Shown in pieces: positions 27,207 through 35,144 of a DNA stretch of 40,690 bases. Source of the DNA: an uncultured Alphaproteobacteria bacterium (GTDB taxonomy: Bacteria; Pseudomonadota; Alphaproteobacteria; Bin95); contig CALKDI010000032.1 of NCBI GenBank assembly GCA_938084065.1, positions 1 through 40,690 on the forward strand, read 5' to 3'. The notes beneath the pieces are model-generated. The model was given only the letters and a program-made list of their open reading frames with translations. It did no database searches and was not told the origin of the DNA. Every line of letters begins with the position of its first letter. Position 1 is the first letter of the stretch. A program made the translations under genes and the position numbers.

Positions 27207-27782
27207 ATGCAGTCCGAAAAGCGTCTCAGCGGTAAAAACGTCGCCATTATTGTTGCCAATGGTTTCCAAGAAACCCACATGACCGAGGTGCAGAAAGCCT
27301 TGACGCAGCAGGGTGCCGCGTCGGCGATCATCTCCAATGAGGTCGGTGTTGTGAACGGCTGGCACGAGGATTCCTGGGGCCACAACTTTTTCGTCGACAG
27401 CGGCCTGAACAAGGTGCTGCCGAGCCAGTATGACGCTCTGCTGATACCAGGCGGTGAGCGCTCGCTGCAATCGCTGGGCATGAATGCTCACGCCAAACGC
27501 ATCGTCAAAGGCATGGTCGATTCCGGCAAGCCGGTCGGTGTGCTGGGCCGTGGCGCCATCTTGTTGATCGCAGCCGAATGCATTGTCGGTCGTACGGTCA
27601 CCGGTAACGAGGTGGTTGAAGAGGTCGTGAGCCAGGCTGGTGCTATCTGGAAAGGCGATGAGGCGATCGTCGTTGACGGCGCACTCTATTCTAGCGCTGG
27701 CGGTGAGGCTCTGGAAGCGTTCAGCGACACCTTCGTCGAAGCCATCGCGATGGGTGCAGTCGAGGAAAGCGAAGCCGCCTAG
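27207..27782 (+). CDS. DJ-1/PfpI superfamily protein lacking the catalytic Cys
   Basis: 'KNVAIIVANGFQETHMTEVQKALTQQGAASAIIS', 'YDALLIPGGERSLQSLGMNAHAKRIVKGMVDSGKPVGVLGRGAILLIAAECIVGRTVT'. Confidence 0.85.
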   Translation: MQSEKRLSGKNVAIIVANGFQETHMTEVQKALTQQGAASAIISNEVGVVNGWHEDSWGHNFFVDSGLNKVLPSQYDALLIPGGERSLQSLGMNAHAKRIVKGMVDSGKPVGVLGRGAILLIAAECIVGRTVTGNEVVEEVVSQAGAIWKGDEAIVVDGALYSSAGGEALEAFSDTFVEAIAMGAVEESEAA

Positions 27783-27797
27783 GTCCGCTCTCCAACC

Positions 27798-28514
27798 CTA
27801 TACCCATTCTACAGCGTCGCCGAGGGTCAGTCCCAAACGCGACGCTGCATGGCCCTGGTTCACAGCGATTTCCGCCAGACCCAGGGCATTTTTGTACCAA
27901 AATGCCTGGCCAACAGCCGCATCGGCAAACGTACGGCATTGGCGGAATTGCTGGCTCTTGGCTTTGAGCACGCCGCCATCGCGCGGCGCGAGGCCGGTCA
28001 TGACGTTGCCATAGCCGTCGCAATAGACGATGGCCGCTTCCTCCGCCGGCCAATTCCATCCGACCGGGTCATCCTCCAAAGGCATCAGATCGCTGTCGTC
28101 TCCTTGAGCCAGCCTAGCTGCCGTCGGTGCGAACAGGTCTCTGCCGTGAAACGAGGCGGACAGGCTCTGCGGTAGCCACGCAATCCTTTGCCAATGCTGA
28201 GAGCTGCCCAGTGCCCGTGCCGCCGGCACCAACAAACCGTTATCCGGCCCAACCAGCCAGCATCCCCCAGCCTTAACCGCTAGCGGCAGGCGACTGCTGC
28301 CGACCCCAGGGTCGACGACGGCGACAATGACTGAACCGTTCGGCCATCGGCTCGCCAGTGCTGCCAGCAAATAGGCGGCGGGCCTGGGTTGAAAAGGCGG
28401 CGCGTCGTGCATCAGGTCCACCACTGGGACGCCGCTCGATTGCGCGTGAATGGCAGCGTGCATCTGGCCGATATATGGCCCCTGCCAGCCAAAGTCGGTG
28501 TAGAGCAGAATCAC
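27798..28514 (-). CDS. SAM hydrolase / SAM hydroxide adenosyltransferase (DUF62 family)
   Basis: 'MILLYTDFGWQGPYIGQMHAAI', 'VVDPGVGSSRLPLAVKAGGCWLVGPDNGLL', 'SFHGRDLFAPTAARLAQG'; GTG start overlapping the upstream stop. Confidence 0.9.
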   Translation of the reverse strand: MILLYTDFGWQGPYIGQMHAAIHAQSSGVPVVDLMHDAPPFQPRPAAYLLAALASRWPNGSVIVAVVDPGVGSSRLPLAVKAGGCWLVGPDNGLLVPAARALGSSQHWQRIAWLPQSLSASFHGRDLFAPTAARLAQGDDSDLMPLEDDPVGWNWPAEEAAIVYCDGYGNVMTGLAPRDGGVLKAKSQQFRQCRTFADAAVGQAFWYKNALGLAEIAVNQGHAASRLGLTLGDAVEWV

Positions 28515-29119
28515 ACGTCTGGCTCAGGGATAGGCGTTAGGATCGGGTGGTATGCGCCAGCTTCTGGCCGGGTCAGGCCGGCAAGTCGTGGGTCCTCCAT
28601 GATCTCGATTTCTCGCATAAAGGCGTGGAAGCCCTGGGCCTGGTAGAATTGCACGGCACCCGGATGGTCCAATGTGCAGGTGTGCAGCCAGAGCCGGCGG
28701 GCGCCATTGCTAAACGCCAGGCGCTGTACTTCGGCCATGGCCCATCGGCCTAGACCCTGGCCTAGCGCATCTGCGACGAGGCCGAAGAACACGACCTCGC
28801 AATCCGGCGCCTCGCGCCAGTCCAGTTCCACGATGCCGATTTCGCGCTCGCCGTCGCAAATGGCGTAGATTGTGATTGCTGGGTCTTGGATGATCGCCGC
28901 CAGATCTCGTTCTGTCAGAAACAGGCGGGTCGCCCAGAGCCAATCCTCGCCGACGGCGCGATACAGCCGCAGGTACCAATCCACCTGGGGATTTGTAACC
29001 CGACGGAGCGCGAGCCCGCCCCGTGGCAGCTGGGGGGCCGCGACTTGAGCAGGCGCTGTCATTTGCAGATGGGTGACGATAGCGGCAATGCAGCCATTCG
29101 GAACGGGGAATGTCGACAT
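28511..29119 (-). CDS. GNAT family N-acetyltransferase
   Basis: 'IYAICDGEREIGIVELDWREAPDCEVVFFGLVADALGQGLGRWAMAEVQRLAF...LWLHTCTLDHPGAVQFYQAQGFHAF'. Start set at MSTFPVPNG. Confidence 0.9.
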   Translation of the reverse strand: MSTFPVPNGCIAAIVTHLQMTAPAQVAAPQLPRGGLALRRVTNPQVDWYLRLYRAVGEDWLWATRLFLTERDLAAIIQDPAITIYAICDGEREIGIVELDWREAPDCEVVFFGLVADALGQGLGRWAMAEVQRLAFSNGARRLWLHTCTLDHPGAVQFYQAQGFHAFMREIEIMEDPRLAGLTRPEAGAYHPILTPIPEPDV

Positions 29120-29124
29120 TCGCG

Positions 29125-30786
29125 CTATAGCCCTTCCGCCCGCCACTCCTCAACCCAGAGCGTGGTCGGCGACTGGTGGCCAGTGGGCCGGATGCCCTTC
29201 AGCCATTTTGGAATGACGTAGGGATCGGCGCGGAAATACAGTGGCAAGGCGGGCAGGTCCTCAGTGTAGAAGCGCTGCAACTCCGCCCATTTCACCGCGC
29301 GGGTTTCGCGGTTCAGATCCACCTCGATGGCGTCAATCAGAGCATCAACCGCTGGATTGACATAGCCGGTGTAGTTCTGGCCGGCCCAATTGTTCGCTTC
29401 TGTTGGAATCATTGAGGAATAGAGCGTGGTCCGCGGCAGGCTTTCCGGCGCGCTGATCCACGCGAACATGGCGAGGCCTTCGAACCGGCGCTCGCGCACG
29501 GTCTGGCCAAAGAAGACGCGGGCGGGCTCGTTGCGAATTCTGGCCTCGACGCCGATCTGTTTCCAATAATGCTGCAACACCTGCTGCACCTGCTCTCGCA
29601 CCCTGGCCCCAGCGGTGGTCATCAGCGAGACGCTCAGTTTCTCACCCTTGGCATTGACGCGAACGCCGCCCGGGCCTGGCGTCCAGCCGGCCTCGGCCAG
29701 CAACGCTTTGGCCTTGGCCGGGTCATAGGGATAGCGCGTTATATCGTCAGAATGCACCCAATCCAACGGCGAGACATTGCTATCGGCCACCGGCTGCTTG
29801 CCTTGGAACAGCTTCTGGCTGATCGCCTGCCGGTCCACGCCATACAGCAGCGCCTGCCGTACGCGCCGATCTGCCAAGACCGGGTTGCTGAGGTTGACGT
29901 CCAAATGCTCGTAGATCAGGCCCGCTTTGTAGATGAAGTCGAAATCTCCACCACGGCGTTGCTCAAGCGACAATGCCTGATCCAGCGTCAGACCTAGAGA
30001 GCCGGCAATATAATCCACTGCACCGGACAGCAGATTGGCTTCCAGCGCCGCCGTGTTGGGGATGATGCGAACAACGATCCGGTCGAAATAGGGCATTGGC
30101 CCTTGCCAATAGGGGTTCCGCTCCAGCGCGGTAAACGCACCGGCAGAGACCTCGGCGACGCGGTAAGGGCCAAAATACAGGCCCGGGTTGGTAGTCTCGC
30201 GGTCATAGAGCGTGCGTTGCTTATAGCCGCGCGGGTCGGCCTCAAACACCGGGCGTTCCAGGTGCGCCGGCAGAGGCTCCACCCCAAAGGCGTTGTAGTC
30301 GTAGGTCACCCGGTCGGTGTGCAGCACGGCTGTGCGGGCGTCGGGCGTCTCGATCTTCCAGATACGCTGGTAGACGTCGGCCCCGGTAACGCCGCTTTCT
30401 GGATGCTTGCCCACCTCCCAGGTGAAGCGAATGTCGTCGGAGGTCACCGGCACGCCATCGCCCCAGGTCAGGCCCTTGCGGATGCGGTAGGTGACGGCCA
30501 CGCCATCCTTGCCGTTCGGCGTCTTTTCCCGCACCGCACCGCCATTCTCCAGTGTTGGTAGTGTCTCGCAGACCAGGCAGGTAAGTTGCCAATCGTGGTC
30601 GTACGAGGTCACGGGCCGCAACGCCATGCCCAGCACATAGCTCTTGGCCAGCATGGCATCGATGATCGGGTGAAAGGTGGACGGGAATTGCGTGACGCCG
30701 ATGACGAGCGTGCGTTTGGCGTGGGCGGTGGAGGTCATGAATGCGAGTGACACCAGCAGCGCGAGGGCCGAACTGACTATGCGCAT
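29125..30786 (-). CDS. ABC transporter substrate-binding protein, family 5
   Basis: Signal peptide MRIVSSALALLVSLAFMTSTAHAK; 'VTYRIRKGLTWGDGVPVTSDDIRFTWEV', 'RRVRQALLYGVDRQAISQKLFQGK'. Confidence 0.92.
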   Translation of the reverse strand: MRIVSSALALLVSLAFMTSTAHAKRTLVIGVTQFPSTFHPIIDAMLAKSYVLGMALRPVTSYDHDWQLTCLVCETLPTLENGGAVREKTPNGKDGVAVTYRIRKGLTWGDGVPVTSDDIRFTWEVGKHPESGVTGADVYQRIWKIETPDARTAVLHTDRVTYDYNAFGVEPLPAHLERPVFEADPRGYKQRTLYDRETTNPGLYFGPYRVAEVSAGAFTALERNPYWQGPMPYFDRIVVRIIPNTAALEANLLSGAVDYIAGSLGLTLDQALSLEQRRGGDFDFIYKAGLIYEHLDVNLSNPVLADRRVRQALLYGVDRQAISQKLFQGKQPVADSNVSPLDWVHSDDITRYPYDPAKAKALLAEAGWTPGPGGVRVNAKGEKLSVSLMTTAGARVREQVQQVLQHYWKQIGVEARIRNEPARVFFGQTVRERRFEGLAMFAWISAPESLPRTTLYSSMIPTEANNWAGQNYTGYVNPAVDALIDAIEVDLNRETRAVKWAELQRFYTEDLPALPLYFRADPYVIPKWLKGIRPTGHQSPTTLWVEEWRAEGL

Positions 30787-30823
30787 GCCTATAACTCCGC
30801 CAACACGGTAGTGGTTTCAATTC

Positions 30824-30923
30824 CTTCGTCCTGAGGTGCCGCCGATAGGCGGCCTCGAAGGGCCGGTCGGAGCACGGCTCGCCGCCTTCGAGGCTCGGCT
30901 ATGCCTCGCACCTCAGGCTGAAG
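30824..30923. repeat. REP-like extended palindromic intergenic element
   Basis: Outer arms CTTCGTCCTGAGGTGC (30824-30839) / GCACCTCAGGCTGAAG (30908-30923); inner arms CCTCGAAGG (30853-30861) / CCTTCGAGG (30885-30893). Confidence 0.75.
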
Positions 30924-30945
30924 GGGGAAGTGCATTGGCACCAAC

Positions 30946-31659
30946 CTACCCCTTCGGCGTCCATCCATCAGGCGCACTCAAAAACTCGCGCACAACGGCA
31001 GCTTTCTCCGGCGGGAAATAGCCGCTGGCCTCAGCCTCTTCGATCACATCCCACCAAGTGGCGAGCCCATGCAGCTTCACGCCCAGCTCCCCCATCGTCG
31101 AGGTGCTCTCCGGGAAAATGCCGTAGTGGAACAGCACCATGCAGTCAGCAATCACACCGCCCGCCTCGCGGATGGCGTTGATGAAATTGACCTTGCTGCC
31201 GCCGTCCGTCGCCAAATCCTCGACCAACAGCACGCGCGCGCCTTCGGGCATGATGCCCTCGATCTGCGCCATGCGGCCGAAACCCTTGGACTGCTTGCGC
31301 ACATAGACCATGGGCAGGCCCATGCGTTCGGCGATCCATGCGGCGAAGGCGATGCCGGCGGTCTCGCCACCAGCGACGACGTCGATGCTCTCATGGCCGA
31401 TATCGCGTTCGATGGTCTGGACGGCCAAGTCCATCAGCTTGGCGCGCGCGCGGGGGAAGCTGATCAGCTGGCGGCAGTCGATATAGACAGGGCTGCGGCG
31501 GCCGCTGGTAAAGGTGAACGGCTCATCGTCGTAGCAATAGGCCGATTTGGTCTCGAGCAAGATGTGCGCCATAGCACGAGCAGCGACGGCGCGCTCGATC
31601 TCATGGGCCTGGGCAATCGAGATCGGGGCGGCGGAAATGGGGTGGGCAGTATCGGTCAT
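30946..31659 (-). CDS. pyrE: Orotate phosphoribosyltransferase
   Basis: 'SGRRSPVYIDCRQLISFPRAR', 'GGETAGIAFAAWIAERMGLPMVYVRKQSKGFG', PRPP motif 'GARVLLVEDLATDGGSK'. Confidence 0.93.
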   Translation of the reverse strand: MTDTAHPISAAPISIAQAHEIERAVAARAMAHILLETKSAYCYDDEPFTFTSGRRSPVYIDCRQLISFPRARAKLMDLAVQTIERDIGHESIDVVAGGETAGIAFAAWIAERMGLPMVYVRKQSKGFGRMAQIEGIMPEGARVLLVEDLATDGGSKVNFINAIREAGGVIADCMVLFHYGIFPESTSTMGELGVKLHGLATWWDVIEEAEASGYFPPEKAAVVREFLSAPDGWTPKG

Positions 31660-31742
31660 CGGCGAAGCGGGCTTCTCTTTTCCAGCGGGACTCCTATGGT
31701 GCATCCACTCATATCATTGGACGTGGCGCTCGCCCACCTTTC

Positions 31743-32525
31743 ATGCTCGAAAACCTGACTCAGATCTTTGGCGACCTGCATACCGGCACGCTCGTCTACA
31801 TCGTGCTTGGCGCGTTTTTCTCGGCGGCCTTTCACAGCATCGCTGTGTTCGGCGGTGGCCTGATCCTGTCAATCGTGCTGGCGCCTGTGATCGGCATCAA
31901 GGCGGTGGTGCCGGTGATTGCCGTCTCGCTGCTGGTCAGCCATGCCAGCCGTGTGTGGGCGTTTCGCAAGGGTTTCACGTGGAACGTGTACCGGGATCTG
32001 ATGACCACGGCCTTCCCCGGCATTATCGTCGGTGCGGTGGTGTATTCCTACCTGCCGACCAGCGCCATCGCGCTGCTGATGGGCATCTTCCTGATCAGCA
32101 TGATCCCGCTGCGCCGCCTGATGCACCGCCGCAATGTCAGCGTTGGCAAGCGCACGATCATGGGCATTGGCGTGCCTTTCGGTGTGCTGAGCGGCTCCAC
32201 GGTTGGGGCGGGCCTGATCCTGGCGCCGTTCATGCTGGCCGTTGGCCTGGCGGGTGAGGCGCTGATGGGCACGATGGCCGCTGTGGCGCTGACGGTGAAC
32301 GTGACCAAGTCTGTGGTGTTTGGCGGCTTTGCCGTGCTCGATCCTGGGTTGGCCGTTGCCGGGTTTCTGATCGGGCTTTGCACCATTCCCGGCAATCTCA
32401 CCGGGCGCTGGATTGTGCGGCGGACGGCGATCCGGGTGCATATCTTGGTGGTTGAGGCGGTGATCGTCGCAGGCGGTTGTTATTTTATCTATGCCGCGGG
32501 CGATCACTGGGGCTGGTGGGGTTAG
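31743..32525 (+). CDS. Sulfite exporter TauE/SafE family protein
   Basis: Multi-TM; 'GVLSGSTVGAGLILAPFMLAVGLAGEALMGTMAAVALTVNVTKSVVFG', 'IPGNLTGRWIVRR'. Confidence 0.9.
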   Translation: MLENLTQIFGDLHTGTLVYIVLGAFFSAAFHSIAVFGGGLILSIVLAPVIGIKAVVPVIAVSLLVSHASRVWAFRKGFTWNVYRDLMTTAFPGIIVGAVVYSYLPTSAIALLMGIFLISMIPLRRLMHRRNVSVGKRTIMGIGVPFGVLSGSTVGAGLILAPFMLAVGLAGEALMGTMAAVALTVNVTKSVVFGGFAVLDPGLAVAGFLIGLCTIPGNLTGRWIVRRTAIRVHILVVEAVIVAGGCYFIYAAGDHWGWWG

Positions 32526-32578
32526 CGCTTGGCGCTATAGTTTCGGGCAATACACGCAAACACCCGAGGACGAACCCC

Positions 32579-33421
32579 ATGCCGACTACAGAAAAACGCG
32601 TCGCCCTGATCACCGGTTGCGGTAAAGAGAACGGCATCGGTGCTGCCACTGCTCAACGCCTCGCACGAGCTGGGATCATCGTCGCCGTAGCGGACATTGC
32701 CGCTGCCGGGGTCGAGAACGACAACACGCTGGATCGCGCGCCAACGGCATGGCAGGGGCTGGACACACTTGTTGCGCGCATTGAAGACGCCGGCGGTGAA
32801 GCGTTCTCACTCACAGGCGATGTCAGCCAAGAAGCCAGCGCCAAATCTCTGGTCGATCGTGTGGTCGAGAAATACGGCAGGCTCGATATCCTGGTGAACA
32901 ACGCTGGTGCGCCCCACGGCAATGACCGTGGCCAGATTGAAGATGTGCCGGAGGAGGGCTGGGACGCAGTCATGAACATCAACGCCAAAGGCGTGTTCCT
33001 GATGACCAAGGCCGCCGTGCCGCACATGAAGCGCTTGGGCTGGGGCCGTGTCATCTCCATGTCGTCCGTAGCTGGGCTGGTGGCATTACCGGAGCGAGCG
33101 GCCTATTCGGCGTCGAAAGCTGCGGTGATCGGCTTAACCCGGTCCGTCGCGCATGATCTGGCGCCGTTGGGGATCACAGTGAACTGCATCTGCCCTGGTT
33201 CCATCACCACAGACCGCGCGATTTCCTCAACACTGCGCGCTGGGTGGGATGACGTTGCGGCCGGGCTGGCTGAGCGCGCCAAATACCTGCCGGCCCAACG
33301 CCATGGCCAACCGCACGAAATAGCCGCGCTGATTGCCTATCTTGCTAGCGAAGATGCCGGCTACACCACCGGCCAGGCGATCCAGGTCGATGGTGGCGGC
33401 CTGCCAGCGAGCGCGTTCTAG
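32579..33421 (+). CDS. SDR family NAD(P)-dependent oxidoreductase
   Basis: Start MPTTEKRVALITGCGKENGIGAATAQRLARAGI; 'NNAGAPHG', 'YSASKAAVIGLTRSVAHDLAPLGITVNCICPG'. Confidence 0.95.
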   Translation: MPTTEKRVALITGCGKENGIGAATAQRLARAGIIVAVADIAAAGVENDNTLDRAPTAWQGLDTLVARIEDAGGEAFSLTGDVSQEASAKSLVDRVVEKYGRLDILVNNAGAPHGNDRGQIEDVPEEGWDAVMNINAKGVFLMTKAAVPHMKRLGWGRVISMSSVAGLVALPERAAYSASKAAVIGLTRSVAHDLAPLGITVNCICPGSITTDRAISSTLRAGWDDVAAGLAERAKYLPAQRHGQPHEIAALIAYLASEDAGYTTGQAIQVDGGGLPASAF

Positions 33422-33454
33422 GAGCGCGTTCTAGGAGGGCGGTGGGGCCGAGCT

Positions 33455-33802
33455 CTATTCCGCGGCCACTGCCTCGGAGGCGGCAACACCATCCACCCGC
33501 GTCTCGCCCAGCAGATTATCGACTGTGACGTGGGTGTCATACCAAGTCAGGCGAGGTGCTGCGCCGAAACGTTCGGTTAGTGATGCCACCAACGCTGGCG
33601 TGTACCAAGCCTCTGCCGCCGCGCGGCTCTCCCACAGGTAGACGCCGCCGGTGCCGGCATCGCCGTTGAGGTAATCCTTGCGGATTAATCCCTTACCCTC
33701 CAGCGCGCGGTAGGTCGGAGCTGACCCCAAACCACCGGAAATAGCCTGCTCAGTCGGGCGTTTCGGCAGATCGAACTGGACGATCACAATACACTGGCTC
33801 AT
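33455..33802 (-). CDS. YdhR-like putative monooxygenase (ferredoxin-like fold)
   Basis: Start MSQCIVIVQFDLPKRPTEQAI; 'YRALEGKGLIRKDYLNGDAGTGGVYLWESRAAAEAWYTPALVASLTERFGAAPRLTWYDTHVTVDN'. Confidence 0.7.
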   Translation of the reverse strand: MSQCIVIVQFDLPKRPTEQAISGGLGSAPTYRALEGKGLIRKDYLNGDAGTGGVYLWESRAAAEAWYTPALVASLTERFGAAPRLTWYDTHVTVDNLLGETRVDGVAASEAVAAE

Positions 33803-33830
33803 CGGTTTTCTCCTCAGACCTGAAATTCTG

Positions 33831-35081
33831 TTACGCTGCCGCCAGTGCGGCCCAATCAATCGGCTTGTGCCGATCGATCTGGGCCGTCACCGCCGGCATT
33901 TCGTATTTCAAGCCGGTGGCGCAGTTGAACAGCACGCAGCTTTCGTTGGCCTTGATGCGCCCATCGGCCCGCGCCTCGCGGTAGGCGGCGTAGGTGGCGG
34001 CACCCTCGGGGCAGAGCAGCAGGCCTTCGTCGCGAGCGACCTCCACCTGAGCCGATTGGATGGCGTCATCGTCAACGGCAATGGCGAAGCCGCCGCTCTC
34101 ACGCACTGCGTCCAGGATCAGGAAGTCGCCGATGGCTTGGGGTACGCGCACGCCATAGGCGATGGTCTTGGCATCTTCCCAACGGGTCGCGTGACGCTCG
34201 CCAGCGTCGAAGGCGCGGACTATGGGCGCGCAGCCGGCAGCTTGCACTGCCACCATGCGAGGGCGTTTGGAGCCGATCAGGCCGATGGCCTCCAACTCGG
34301 CAAACGCTTTCCACATGCCGATCAGGCCGGTGCCGCCGCCAGTCGGGTAGAGGATGACGTCCGGCACTTGCCAGCCCAGCTGTTCGGCCAATTCCAGGCC
34401 CATGGTTTTCTTGCCCTCGATCCGATACGGCTCCTTCAGCGTGGAGGTATCAAACCAGCCCATCGGCTCCTTGCCCTCGCCGACGATTTTGCCGCAATCG
34501 TCGATATAGCCGTTGACCTTCCAGACCTTGGCACCCTGTAGCGCGATCTCACGCACATTGATGTCCGGTGTATCCTCCGGGCAGAAGATATAGGCCTCCA
34601 GGCCGCCGCGGCGGCAATAGGCTGCCATAGCGGCACCGGCATTGCCATTGGTCGGCATCGCCACGCGTTTGATGCCCAACTCTTTCGCCATGGAGACCGC
34701 CATCACCAGTCCGCGCGCCTTGAACGAGCCGGTCGGTAAGCGGCCCTCGTCTTTGACGAGCAAGGGGGCGCTGCTGCCGTTGGATTTCTCCGCGGCCGGC
34801 AGGCGGACGATGGGCGTCATGATCTCGCCCAGCGCGGTGATGTTTTTCGAGTGCCGCACCGGCAGCAATTCGCGGTAGCGCCACATGGTCGGCGCGCGAG
34901 AGGCCAGCACGTCCTTGGTCAGCGCCTTCTTCACACCATCCAGGTCATAGCGCACCAGCAGCGGCTTGCCGGCCTTGGAGAGATTGTGCAGCGTGTCGGC
35001 CTCATACCGGTCGCCCTCGTAGCCACATTCCAGGTGGGTGACGAAGGTTTCGGTCTCGGGGATGCCGTGTGGGTCGATCAT
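33831..35081 (-). CDS. Threonine synthase (PLP-dependent)
   Basis: Start MIDPHGIPETETFVTHLECGYEGDRYEADTLHNLSKAGKPLLVRYDL; 'PLLVKDEGRLPTGSFKARGLVMAVSMAKELGIKRVAMPTNGNAGAAMAAYCRR', 'YPTGGGTGLIGMWKAF'. Confidence 0.9.
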   Translation of the reverse strand: MIDPHGIPETETFVTHLECGYEGDRYEADTLHNLSKAGKPLLVRYDLDGVKKALTKDVLASRAPTMWRYRELLPVRHSKNITALGEIMTPIVRLPAAEKSNGSSAPLLVKDEGRLPTGSFKARGLVMAVSMAKELGIKRVAMPTNGNAGAAMAAYCRRGGLEAYIFCPEDTPDINVREIALQGAKVWKVNGYIDDCGKIVGEGKEPMGWFDTSTLKEPYRIEGKKTMGLELAEQLGWQVPDVILYPTGGGTGLIGMWKAFAELEAIGLIGSKRPRMVAVQAAGCAPIVRAFDAGERHATRWEDAKTIAYGVRVPQAIGDFLILDAVRESGGFAIAVDDDAIQSAQVEVARDEGLLLCPEGAATYAAYREARADGRIKANESCVLFNCATGLKYEMPAVTAQIDRHKPIDWAALAAA

Positions 35082-35144
35082 GGTGCGCCTCTGGTTTAGG
35101 GTGTTGGTTGAGAGCATACCCCGTTTGTTGAGAGAGACCAGCCC

